Shown one piece after another: positions 21,959 to 32,066 of a DNA stretch of 64,000 nucleotides. The first letter of the stretch is position 1; each line of letters begins with the position of its first letter. Origin of the DNA: Leptidea sinapis (taxonomy: Eukaryota; Arthropoda; Insecta; Lepidoptera; Pieridae); NCBI RefSeq assembly GCF_905404315.1, contig NC_066265.1, positions 29,784,501-29,848,500 on the forward strand, in the 5' to 3' direction. The notes beneath the pieces were generated by a model that saw only the letters and a program-made list of their open reading frames with translations, did not search any database and had not been told where the DNA came from. Position numbers and translations under genes: made by a program.

Positions 21959-22889
21959 GTCTCAAAATTTCAATAAAGCAACCAACCCATTATTAGGTAC
22001 ATATTATTAGTACCTAGTTAGTTAGTTAGTTGTTATTTGTAATATCTATCTATTTTTATAATATTTTTTCATAAAATCTTTTTTAGAATAATAATTGTAC
22101 ACGTAAGTACCCATCGATACTCTGTGATTGTACCTAGTTATAAGTTTTACTTATCTAGAGACATCTAGAATACTACTGCGAAATCATTATTATCCAGCGT
22201 CAAATGAAATATGTTGCGCAAGTTTATCAAGAAACTAACAACTTTCATTAGCTAATTACAGATGGCGCTCATCAGCAAAACTATATATAAATAATTTATA
22301 ATAGAATTGAATAATAAGTGTTAAATGGGCTATGTAAATTTTCTTACCATTATTCAAGAAATATAATGTGTGAAATTATGTGTTCAATATTTTTTTCACA
22401 TTAATTTGAAATAGATTTAAATTGGCCATCTCTGAATTCTTCTTCAAAATTATTATAGATGGAGTTTAAAGTATAATATTTGGGTTTTACCTCCTTCCAC
22501 AAAGGAATTTGGTGATCTCTCAGTCCAAAATGACTGCACCAATTTGGTGAAATTTTCAGGCTAAATTCAGATTAGCTCAGCGAGTGACATTCTCAGTCTC
22601 TAACTACAATATGTACTACTGAATCACGGTGAAACATCACGGTGAAGCCAATATTACAATATACCTACATTATAATATATATTTAAATTCAAATATATTT
22701 ATTCAAAATAGAATTTTTTATCACTTAAGAGAACGTCAAAACTACATGTAAAGTCTTAACATGTTATAAACGATAAATTTACGTTATTTGAGAACAACTT
22801 GTACAGATAGAATAATATAAATATAAATTTGAATACTTATTTATTTTGAGAGTACGGTTAGTGATGATGTAGAGAACAATCTATATACG

Positions 22890-24610
22890 CGGCCAGGCTT
22901 CCCTACAACGCATATTAAGGCTGAGACAATTGACCACATAATAAAAACAATGAGCTAAGGTAAGTCTCCACGTCATGATGGTCACAGCATTGAGCATCTT
23001 AAGGCGGCACTAAATGCCAGCGACCTTGAGCGATAGGAGTTCACGGCTGCCGGCCCACCAACTATGTAACAAAGCGAATATTTTCAAAATTCTTGCGTGG
23101 AAAACAGTTTATATGCTTACAATCCTCGTTATTCACTACTAATCTGAATAAATGAACCTACACAAAAAAGTACAAGCTATAAGAATAACTTTTCTGAGAG
23201 AAGTACCAAAAAAATGCGTCACGCCAAGCCAAAAAACTTGTTTAACTTCAAAGAAATGTGGTAGTTCAAAAAGGCTCGGCAGTGTTAACTATAACCAACA
23301 GCAAGCATTACGAACCTACAAATAAGACTTAAGGATATGTGTAACAGGATTAAGTAGTGTTCATAGCTCGAAATGCTATACTTTCACCACAAAACTTGTC
23401 TAAAAACACCATGTTTGCGTGTTTTCTGCCTACTCTTTGCCTTAATGTGTTTGCATTATTATTTAATATGTGTATAGCTCATTCCAACTTACCCGAGGAG
23501 ATGATAAAAACTATTGTGGTTCCAATAATTAAAAATAAGACGGGGCACATATCAGATATCTTTTTTTTCTTTTTTTTTCGATCTTGTCTCGTATGACCTC
23601 CTTTGGGATAAATTAAGAAGAGCTGGTTTTGCCAACAGTAGATCTGTTGGCAAAACCAGCTCTTGGAATATTCAAGTATTGGATTGGGGGTCAGGTAAAT
23701 CTCGTAAGATGGGCGGAAGAGTTTGAGTCTGAGCCTTACAGAATGGAGTGTGGAGCAAGGCAGAGGGGATCGACCTCACCTAATCTCTTCAGCCTGTACA
23801 TAAATGAACTGATCGAGGGGCTCAGCAGCATGCCTTTCGGTTGTCACGTTGGTACTTATGCGTCAATAACATCAGCTACGCGGATGACATGGTGCTGCTA
23901 GCCCCCTCGGTGAGTGCGCTCAGAAAACTCCTTAAAGTCTGTGAGTCTTATGGGTCTACACGGTCTCCTATACAATGCAAAGAAAAGTGAGGTTATGGTA
24001 TTTTAGGCTGTGTAACAATTAGTGTCCAAGAGTCGTACCACCAATAAAACTTAGCGGTGAACCTCTCAAAAGTTTCAATTCAAATATCTTGGACACTTTG
24101 TAACCGAAGACTTAAAAGATGATGTAGATATGGAGAGGGAACGCAGGGCGCTATCGGTTCGAGCGAATATGATAGCACGCAGATTCGCGCGTTGCTCGAC
24201 TGAAGTGAAAATAACTCTTTTTAAAGCGTACTGCACATCGCTCTACTCGAGTAGCCCGTGGGTATGCTACACTAATAAGTCGTACAGCGCCCTGCGAGTT
24301 CAGTATAACAACGCCTTCAGAGCACTGTTGCAGATGCCACGTTTTTGTAGCGCGTCAGCTATGATTGCACACGCAGAGGTCGATTCTCGATAGCTTTAGC
24401 GGTGTCCTACGTAAAAAAGCGGCTTCTCTTCTCCGCTGAATTCGTGGCAGCAGTTATAGTTATCTGATAGCCGACAGCGGGGACTATCCGTATGTTGGCC
24501 ATTTAATAAAAATAAATATGTCCCTTCGTATTTATAATTACTAACACAATTAGATTGTAAGTTTACTGACAATAGACCGTAGTTATCTGAAAATAAACGT
24601 TTTATTTATT
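22890..24610 (+). pseudogene. Decayed non-LTR retrotransposon with YADD reverse transcriptase
   Basis: RT pieces appear in order. About 22905-23030: HIKAETIDHIIKTM, then GKSPRHDGHSIEHLKAA (RT motif 1). About 23440-23560: NVFALLFNMCIAHSNLPEEM, IKTIVVPIIKNKTG (motif 2). About 23580-23625: DLVSYDLLWDKLRRAGFA (motif 3). Then QVNLVRW, ECGARQ and SPNLFSLYINELIEGLS (motif 4), SYADDMVLLAPS (catalytic YADD at 23877-23888), and a thumb/C-terminal part DLKDDVDMERERRALSVR, ARRFARCSTEVKITLFKAYC, ALRVQYNNAFRALLQMPRF. An unrelated-looking 23031-23420 segment and a T-rich patch at 23556-23578 replace missing parts, and several frameshifts occur. The 3' UTR ends near AAAATAAACG (24588-24597). It is clearly different from LINE-B and RTE; clade not assigned. 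Confidence 0.85.
23618..23664. repeat. Perfect 21-bp hairpin inside the LINE RT
   Basis: The 21 bp at 23618-23638 are followed by the loop TAGAT and their exact reverse complement at 23644-23664. The left arm encodes part of RT motif 3 (LRRAGFA), so the right arm is an inverted copy of coding sequence. Confidence 0.95.
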
Positions 24611-25199
24611 TTTATTTCATTTATATACATATTAAACGGAACCTATTCTATTTCCTAAAGAGAAAGTTCCCTTTTAAGACTTTGAAGCCAGAAACTGCCT
24701 GAAGCTTGATCGATCCCAGTAAGTCGATACTTGCAAAAGTCCAGCGCCATTCGTTTCCCAATATCCCACTCAACGGAAACCATACGTACCTGCTCACCAG
24801 CTAGACAAAAACACGTACCTATTCAATTCAAATATTTTATTATATTAAAAAAATAAATGACAAGATGATCGTCAAAACTTAGAGTTAACAAGAGTTTAAT
24901 CCAAAAGAAAAAAAAATAACGACAAGATGGCCGTCAAAACTACATCACATATATGTGATGAGTTTAATCCAAAACTAAAGAGAAACAATAGGCTCAAGCA
25001 TGAGAGATATTACTTTTCTACGTTTACTTCCAACAATAAATCGTGGTAGTTCGTTACCGCGTCAACATTTGACAGTTGCTTGAGGTGGGTCGACGATATT
25101 GGCTGGAAGTTGTGGCTGCCGTGAGGTGGAAGTTATTTATACTGCCCGACACGGAAACGATAAATCGTTACTCGTACGACAACAAATAAGGGTTTTTTT
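24611..25199. repeat. Short imperfect tandem repeat plus unassigned sequence
   Basis: GACAAGATGATCGTCAAAAC ..GAGTTTAATCCAAAA (24858-24905) recurs as GACAAGATGGCCGTCAAAAC ..GAGTTTAATCCAAAA (24921-24977). The second copy contains the 18-bp perfect palindrome CATCACATATATGTGATG (24943-24960). The rest is unassigned. Confidence 0.6.
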
Positions 25200-25330
25200 A
25201 TAGGATGGCAGGACAAATGGCCACCGACATCACAGGAGCATTGCCCACTGTGGGCCCTGTCATATCGTCCTGAAAACATTAGCAAGGAAGTTCAATGCAT
25301 GCCTTGGTTGTACGGGGAAGAAAGCACTTA
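25200..25330 (-). repeat. Strongly diverged LINE-B 3' end
   Basis: ATAGGATGGCAGGACAAATG, CATCACAGGAGCATTGCC and CATATCGTCCTGAAAACATT follow the order of the LINE-B reverse complement at 62437-62640 but with many changes. Confidence 0.5.
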
Positions 25331-25552
25331 TTATGTCTCGTATTCAAGTCATTATGTTAATATTTGAGCTACCAATTGTAATAAAATTGTTAGAAATAAT
25401 ATTATATTCATGTCGCCGTTAATTTGCTTCCATTTCAACTGAAATGTGTCATCCGCTCCTTGTCGTATTTGAGAGGTAACACGAGTCCCTTGATATTAGC
25501 GCGTTTTGCCGCCTCAAAGACCGGCCTATCTGGCTTTGCAAGAGTGTATACC

Positions 25553-25820
25553 ATAGTAATTATTGACACACTTTTACACAAATTATCTTGCGCCAAGTTA
25601 AGCATATTATATTATAGCCTGTATCATGGGTTAGGTACAAGACAATGATATATTTAATACAATATACTTACTTTAACATACATAAATACATTTAAACATC
25701 TATGACTCGGAAACAAACATCCATATTCATCATATAAATGCTTGCACCTACCGGGATTCGAACCCGGGACCTCTAGCTTAGTAGGTAGGACAGCTAACCA
25801 CTCGGCTATACAGGTCGTCG
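25553..25820 (-). mobile_element. tRNA-derived SINE-S, near full length
   Basis: On the minus strand the head (25744-25819) has an A box (TAGCCGAGTGGTTA) and a B box (GGTTCGAATCC) about 35 bp apart, as in type-2-like tRNA genes, but it lacks a usable anticodon arm. The body runs GTGCAAGCATTTATATGATG, GTATATTGTATTAAATATAT, to GTAAAAGTGTGTCAATAATT. The two internal boxes would serve RNA polymerase III. Confidence 0.88.
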
Positions 25821-25829
25821 TATTATTAA

Positions 25830-26506
25830 CTGTTAGGTGACCCGTACGTTCGTAGGTATATCTAAAATAAATCAAGAAAATAGGAATCAGTGCTGATTTT
25901 GCAAAAGTTAGTTAAATATATATTGTAGTTACCTTCCATATAGGTTTCATACAAATATTTCTCGTCGTCGTTTCCGTAAGGATGTTAAAAATTAATTGGT
26001 TGTCGTGTCGGAGACTGTAAAAGTACTCAAATGTGTCTAAATAAAGTTCAGATTTATTCCACGATATTGTTTGTACAACAATATTTGTGTCGGTGTACAC
26101 GATGTCAAATTTTAGATAGCTAGAGACTAGGCAAACATAAATGTGATAAAATCCATAAAATATTAGCGGACCAGTGCGCAGTTATACTGACCCGAACAAA
26201 GAGAGTACGTCTTGATGTTGCGTAGTCACACAGTTGTTAATGATTATGAATCATAATACAGCTAACAATGAATTTACGATCTATATGGAATTGGAATCAA
26301 TGATTCAGGAATAAAAAAAATCATATAAAAATATACCTACCATAATTTAAATAAATAAATTATATATACATCTTAACAAACTGGATGCACATTGCACAGT
26401 ATTCCAAGTTTTATGATAAATTGTTACAGGCCAGTTTTCCGTCAAAATAATCAAAAGATAAACAATAAACCAATTAAATCATACATTTTTTTCTCATTAT
26501 TTGTAG
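25830..26506. other. Unassigned stretch
   Basis: A scrap GTTAGGTGACCCGTACG (25831-25847) resembles the LINE-B tail. No gene is seen. The minus frame 25912-26100 shows no known motif. Confidence 0.4.
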
Positions 26507-26597
26507 GTTCAACAAGAAACTGACGAAGAACGCGTTAGGAATGGATTTTGATACAACTCTTTGCGGTGACATTAGTATTTATATTTTGGTCGAATAA
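26507..26597 (+). CDS. Candidate short exon of unknown gene
   Basis: TTTTTTTCTCATTATTTGTAG immediately before 26507 is a strong-looking splice acceptor (pyrimidine tract plus TAG). From 26508 one frame is open for 29 codons to TAA at 26595 (FNKKLTKNALGMDFDTTLCG). A GTGACA that might act as a donor lies at about 26565. There is no homology I recognise and no partner exon, so a chance acceptor is quite possible. Confidence 0.2.
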
Positions 26598-26599
26598 TT

Positions 26600-28039
26600 C
26601 AACACCAAGCTACTTGCCGGCATTTTTAAGGACGCGTTCTCAAAACAGAGAGGTATCGAATCGCACCACTACACTGGCACCGCTCAAAACATACACGTAC
26701 TTAAAGTTAATAGCGGGAATCAAATGAATTCGATACTTTAGCAAGTTTGAATTTTGTTTTTTTAATACCTACGTATTTTTGATAATTGGTTGATGTATTC
26801 GTTTAGTAGTTAAATATTATAACTTTAGATGGCAAATCTGTCGCATAACGTCGTGTGTAGTAAACGCAGTTTTTTTTTAAATCTAAGATGGCCGCTGCGA
26901 AAAATTATGATTTCAGCAATATGGGTATCGTATCCGAGGTTTGAATCCTTATATCCATACAATTTTATCCATAAAAGTAAAGTAATTAATAACGTATTTT
27001 ACACATTTTTAACAATTTTTATAACGTGAGAAGTCAAAAATTAACAATTCTAGCTTAACAATGTATCTAATGAATAGCATTAAATTTAAATTACGATAAT
27101 TTCCCGAAACCACGCCGAAATTCTGGAAAGCAATTTGCGAGCATGTTATGATTTGGCAACATTGATTATAGCGTCATAGCCCAAAGCTTTCATCTGTTTT
27201 ACATTTAACTATAAATTACCGCTCTAATATACGTCCGTACCTACTGTTTGTTAGTAATATAAATAGTGTCACATACGCCTTATTACGTACGCCTTTTCCA
27301 TTAGGGCAAGTGTAGACTGAACCGTCGCCGCGCCGTTACCGCACTAATGCTACCCATCTGTTCGGATGTTGTGTTTAGTCCATTCTAGTTTCTTATAATC
27401 GAAAACGCTCGCGTTTATTTATTTAATTATCAATAGCCTACGTTGGCTTAAGAACAATGCAGGTTTTTTTTTATAAAAATAATAAAATTCGTTGAGGAAA
27501 GTCTTTGGATTTTTTTATGGAAATTTGCTTTGCTTGTGCAACCAACAGTACGTGGTATTGTTGGTTGCACTGGTATCTGTTAAAATTTTATGGTGACAGA
27601 ATGTCTGCGGCGTGTAGGGCCCCATCTGAATTATAACGCGGAGCGACTAAGGCGCGGCGGCAGGCGCATCTACATGAGCCCTAACAATCTCACTTGGTAA
27701 TTTTTGGTTGTTAATTAGCAATAATAATTTTATTGAAGAAGCAATGTATGTGTTTATCCGCAGTTTGGTTTTCAAGGATATTTCTTCCACATACGAGAGT
27801 CAAAACGAAAAAATGACTAACATCCTATACGCTCCAGTGCCTTAGAATATCTAGCAACCCGTAACATAAACCACATAATGATACCTCGACTATTGTAAAC
27901 ACAACTGGATATAGCGTATCAAGTGACCGGCGCCTGGTTAGGCGCCAAAACAGCTCAGCAAGTGGCTTCTGCGGGCACGCGGGACGTGTTGGCATATCAG
28001 AGGTTAACAAGTTGTTGAAAAGAGGCTAGTAAGTTGATA
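26600..28039. other. Long unassigned stretch
   Basis: No gene or known repeat. The GC-richer patches 27300-27360 and 27600-27690 and the small hairpin GGCGCC-TGGTTA-GGCGCC at about 27931-27948 are the only notable features. Confidence 0.4.
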
Positions 28040-28354
28040 ATTATTTTTTTATGAAAACAAGGGACGAGACGAGCAAGACGTTCAGCTGATGGTAATTGAT
28101 ACGCTCTGCCCATTACAATGCAGTGCCGCTCAGTATTATTGAATATTCCAAAAATTCTGAGCGGCACTACAATTGCGCTCGTCACCTTGAGAAATAAGAT
28201 GTATAGTCTCATTTGCCCAGTACTTTCACTAGCTATGGCGCCCTTAATACCGGAACACAGTAATGCTTACACATTACTGCTTCACGGCAGAAATAGGCGC
28301 CGTTGTGGTCCCATAATCTAGCCGGCATACGGTGCAAAGGAGCCTCCTACTGGT
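28040..28354 (-). mobile_element. SINE-A copy, near full length
   Basis: From the tail complement (TTTTTTTATGAAAACAAGGG, ACGAGACGAGCAAGACG) to CCTCCTACTGGTA, the reverse complement of the 5' start. Both inverted pairs are present (GTGCCGCTCAG with CTGAGCGGCACT; TAATGCTTACACATTA). Confidence 0.85.
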
Positions 28355-28389
28355 ATATGTCCCAATGTTATTAGATATTTTCAAAATAG

Positions 28390-28690
28390 TATCCATTTAC
28401 GTCAATTCATCGCTGCATTCAATGGAGTGAATGGAAAAACCGAGAAAAGTACATCGCCAATTCGTCTCTTCGGCGGCCTTTGGAAACACTGCTACAGCTG
28501 CCTCGGCATCCATAAAACATATTCCTCGAGGTTTTTCTTTTACTTTCGGGAATACACAATAATCGCAAGGTTTAGTAAGTAAGGTCAGGGCTGTACGGCG
28601 GGTGACCCAGTAATGTGACGACGCCATGTAGTCATTCGTTCGCGGTTTTGACGAGGCGCTCGTTGTCGTGTTGAAGAAGGATCCTACCGC
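28390..28690 (-). pseudogene. Mariner (DD34D) transposase, C-terminal relic
   Basis: On the minus strand LLQHDNERLVKTANE includes the HDN motif with the second catalytic Asp (28665-28667). After a stop come LLGHPPYSPDLT, the conserved linker, and then in a shifted frame KPCDYCVFPKVKEKPRG with the third Asp, followed by DAEAAVAVFPKAAEET. This is the order of classical mariner transposases, broken by a stop and a frameshift. It is distinct from the maT-like relics at 1035 and 53585. Confidence 0.85.
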
Positions 28691-29029
28691 GAGTTCTTTC
28701 TGTCGAACTTCTTTCTATACTCATTCAACTAATATTTTTTTTTAATTAGCTCAATAAGATTTTACGAGAACTAGTGATAACACGTCTCTCTATCGATCAA
28801 CAGATCGGATTTCAAGTTAAGGTTAAATGAAATGTTCTATTAATCCCTGAAAAGTACCTAATAATGTAAAATAATCAATTCCCCTGGGTAATTACGGATA
28901 GCACACAAAGACTTTATAATTTTTCCGAATTGGTGGTGATTATGATATAATTACTTAAACTGAATTGTAATATATAACTTGCTAATTTCATATTAAATTG
29001 AGAAATATCGTAAACCACCATCGTGTGAT
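28691..29029. other. Unassigned stretch
   Basis: No recognisable feature. Confidence 0.4.
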
Positions 29030-29300
29030 TCCAAGCCATCAAATTTTTTGCTGGCTGTGCCTACACGAAGTCAGCGTGACGGAGCATTGTTCTCGTTTTG
29101 TTGGAGTTCAACAACAGTATTTCTAGTCTAGTTAGTATGTGTGTCTGTGGTGGTCTGGTGAGGCCTGGTGCGGCCTGGCCGGGTGACCTCGCCCGGTCGT
29201 TGACAGAGCGTTCATTGAACAATAGTGGGCACAATGCACGGCCTTGCGTTGTTTGTAGGCTGTTAGACGATCTCGCCAGATAAGTCTATTTACAAGACAC
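29030..29300. promoter_or_regulatory. GC-rich island, possible regulatory or 5' exon sequence
   Basis: A sharp local rise in GC (GGCCTGGTGCGGCCTGGCCG, TGACCTCGCCCGGTCG) in AT-rich surroundings, with no repeat family recognised. Frames on both strands are open for about 60 codons but have no motif and are probably composition effects. Confidence 0.25.
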
Positions 29301-29384
29301 GACAAAAATCGGCAGGTCATCAATAGTTAGAGAGGCAAGTTACCAAATTCAAATTTAAATAATCTTATTAAAAATATGATACAT

Positions 29385-29690
29385 TTATTAATACTACATT
29401 TACAATACTATGACTACATTAAATTAAAACTATTATTACGTGGAAGCGTACCAAGAATACTGGGCTTGGGCTTCCAGTAGCCTTATTGAGGCGCGAAGAT
29501 AGTATTTTAAATATTCTCCGCGCCTCTGGGCCCCACGGGCCAAGTGTCTCGACACCAAACGGCACAAATATGTAGGTATGGCTCACTGAGACCAACATAT
29601 TTGCGACGCTTGCTGTCTTCGGCAGTCGAAGCAGCAGCCCCAGCACCAACTGACGTTACTTGGACATGAAAAACAGCCAGAGTGACGACG
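29385..29690 (-). pseudogene. Retroelement C-terminal domain (family F), copy 1
   Basis: The minus strand encodes, in pieces, VTSVGAGAAASTAEDSK, KYVGLSEPY-like sequence, FVPFGVETLGPWGPEARR and FKILSSRLNKATGSP. The same block occurs at 40240-40665 and 57690-58100. The 3' part shares the UTR with those copies. An internal deletion removes the stretch between TGSP and the C-terminal LGTLPR-type end. The family is discussed at the 40 kb copy. Confidence 0.72.
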
Positions 29691-29999
29691 CATTTTTAAT
29701 AAAATTAAAAGTCTACCACCCCTTCTTTCGGATCAAATTTTTTCAATAAATAGCTTGGAGGGACTTCACTCCATTCCTAAGATGTGGTTTCATATATGTA
29801 CAAAGTCATTAATGTTATCAGTACCTAGTACCTAAGTAACTGTTATAAAAGTATATACTTTACTAAAAAAATACTAACTCGACAAATCAATTAAGGATTC
29901 TCAATGAAATATATACTGGTAATCAGAAATTAGAAACCGGCTAGTACTGACGATTATGTATTGCACATTGTGAGTACATATTCAGCATGCCTTAACAGT
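29691..29999. other. Unassigned AT-rich stretch
   Basis: No recognisable feature. Confidence 0.4.
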
Positions 30000-30240
30000 A
30001 AAAGGCACATACAGTCTGCGCGCGAGTTGAATGCAGACGGAACCTGTGGTTAAGTAGGAGCATCTCCCCCGCTGTTCGCACGCCTCGCCTTGCGCGCGTA
30101 TCACGCAGTTCTGTAGTCGTTGCTTACCACATTATCGCGTTTTTACTGTTTATTTTACTATTCATTTTACTAGTTGCGATCCCGTGTTATTTTTTGTCCA
30201 TCAGGTTCCGTTCCAAAAAAAAAGTGTGTGAGTATGCACG
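30000..30240 (+). promoter_or_regulatory. CpG-rich segment ending at a donor-like site
   Basis: The segment is rich in CpG (CTGCGCGCGAGTTGAATG, CTTGCGCGCGTATCACGC) and leads to GTGTGTGAGTATGC at about 30222-30236, containing the donor consensus GTGAGT. This could be a first non-coding exon. It also lies at the left end of a pair of inverted 14-bp repeats (30017-30030 and 30703-30716), so it might belong to a mobile element instead. Confidence 0.25.
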
Positions 30241-30716
30241 CAAGAAGTTATACGTTAGTTATGTTTTTAGAAAGAAAAATTTTGTATAAATCTTGCAAAG
30301 AATTTGAAAATTAATTATAAAATAATGAATATGGCTGTATGGGCTTGAACACTATGCCTGTCCTAATAATGGCCGAAGAAACAAAAAAAAAATAACGAAT
30401 GACGCAAACGTCAGAAGATTTTAGTAACCAACTTCAAACAGTTACTTTTTTATTACAGTGATGCATGCGCATCTTAAAATTTCACTCTCCTCATTTTTTC
30501 ATAATGCGCCTTAAGAAGTACAACTTCAAAAATGAGTTTTTAATCATCGCCAAACACGAGAAATGGCGTAAGTTGTTTTATATATGTGTGTCAATGAAAG
30601 CCGGACCATTAATTTGAGATTTAATTATTAGGATAAAATATTAAACCTTAAAGTATGGCTTAAACCTATCGACCTGTTACGATTATGGTATGATTATGGT
30701 CATTCAACTCGCGCGA
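30017..30716. mobile_element. Possible 700-bp element bounded by 14-bp inverted repeats
   Basis: GCGCGAGTTGAATG at 30017-30030 is the exact reverse complement of CATTCAACTCGCGC at 30703-30716. There is no transposase inside. Target duplications are not obvious, so this may be a coincidence between two CpG-rich patches. Confidence 0.3.
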
Positions 30717-30719
30717 CAT

Positions 30720-30890
30720 CTATAGACGTAAAGAACCTCCCATGTTCATTACCACAAATGGCGAACTCCGCGACCATCCCCCGCCCCGTCATAGCGTGCG
30801 TTGCGAGGTGAAGCATGTAGTGCACGATAAGGCGCGACCGCGAAACATCTCAATCATCCTGGTCGAGTATCTGCGATTGCTTCGAAACTA
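30720..30890. promoter_or_regulatory. CpG-rich patch
   Basis: GCGAACTCCGCGACCATCCC, CCGTCATAGCGTGCGTTGCG and AAGGCGCGACCGCGAAAC stand out from the AT-rich background. No frame or repeat is recognised. Confidence 0.25.
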
Positions 30891-30917
30891 GTCTGTAGAT
30901 GAAAATTGTAAAGACAT

Positions 30918-31095
30918 TTAAATCAAATCAGGTCATTAATTAGGTCACGGAAATGACACTTATGAAAGTCAAAAAAAATAAATTATTTTTCTTATTGAAT
31001 CTACCGCTACTTCGTAAAGGGTTGAGCTAATGAGAAGAAGTAGCAAGAAACTCATTGCCACTCTTTTATATCAAGATTTACATTACCATCGATCT
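30918..31095 (-). repeat. LINE-H 3' UTR
   Basis: Nearly the same as 47815-47975: GGTCACGGAAATGACACTTA, TCGTAAAGGGTTGAGCTAAT, AGAAGTAGCAAGAAACTCAT, TTGCCACTCTTTTATATCAA. The sense (minus) strand contains GAGTTTCTTGCTACTTCTTC, a core shared with LINE-C, and should end in AATAAAGTGATTTTG, which is degraded here. Confidence 0.75.
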
Positions 31096-32066
31096 ACAAA
31101 TCATTTCAATTACAATATAATATGTAAAATATTGCAACTATATCTATATCAAAAATTATTATGAATTTCAAAAAAATTTAAATAATTTGAGAACTTTGCC
31201 CACAGTGAATAAATATCTGACCTTATGACAATTTAGTCGTAGAACCTTATTCTAGAAAGTTTATTAATAACAGTTACGCATCGCTTTCATGTTCATTGTT
31301 AATTTGATTAGAATTTAATACATTCTGAGCCATGTGCAAAATTTCAGTATGCGTCAAGCCATGCAATTCACGATGTGATATGAATATGTGATTCAGTGTA
31401 GGCTAATGGTAAGCGCACACCGATGCCCGCGCTGCTTTTAGTCACTCGAAAAGTAAATGGGAGTATCGTCCGAATGACGTAATGATTACTTAGGTGATAA
31501 TTCTACCCTATCATCTGAAAAAATAAACTAAAATCGATTCTGATTTTGTCTTGTCAATGTTACTGATTTACCTACTTTACTGATTTGTGAATCAATCATG
31601 AAGAAAATCAAAATCGTATATTCATTCAGGGCAAGAAGTTGCTAATTAAAAAAAAAACACAAAACATACCCTATTTATTTTGATAACCAAAAAAAAATCT
31701 TTAAAAACTCTCATTAAATTCAATCTAGCTTAGTTTAGTTTCTTCTCTTTTTGTAATATTTGGAGACGGTCAATTTAAAACCTATAAATAAAGGAACTGT
31801 GTTGTCTACGGCTGCTGTCAACAGGTCGACTTGGTAGGTATCTACTGAAAATCAGTGTTGGAATTGGGGTGATCCTTGTTTCAATTCCAAAAAATGCTGA
31901 GTGGGTGTCCTTTTCGTGACGCCGTATTTTTAAATTTGTTTATTTTACATAAATAATATAATGTTTTGTGTTGTCATGAATAAATGAATACTTTACTAAT
32001 TATTTATTCATCTTGCCAAAGTGTTGAAGGAAAATAATCAAAGGATTCGATTTATCTTGTTCTTCT
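31096..32066. other. Unassigned AT-rich stretch
   Basis: No gene or known repeat family is recognised. Confidence 0.4.

Larger units (their letters stand above)
19775..22573 (+). repeat. Tandem duplication, unit 2 (2799 bp)
   Basis: Same content and order as unit 1, offset by 2818 bp. It ends where AATTCAGATT leads into AGCTCAGCGAGTGAC. Confidence 0.95.

Noticed and set aside
25744..25819. tRNA gene
   Set aside because: A and B boxes are present, but the anticodon arm and acceptor stem do not fold, and the sequence recurs at 15058, 41608 and 57524 with a shared non-tRNA body. It is a SINE head.
28397..28627. 76-codon minus-strand frame as a small host protein
   Set aside because: Its KPCDYCVFPKVKEKPRG stretch and the HDN/HPPYSPDL motifs just upstream identify it as a mariner transposase end.
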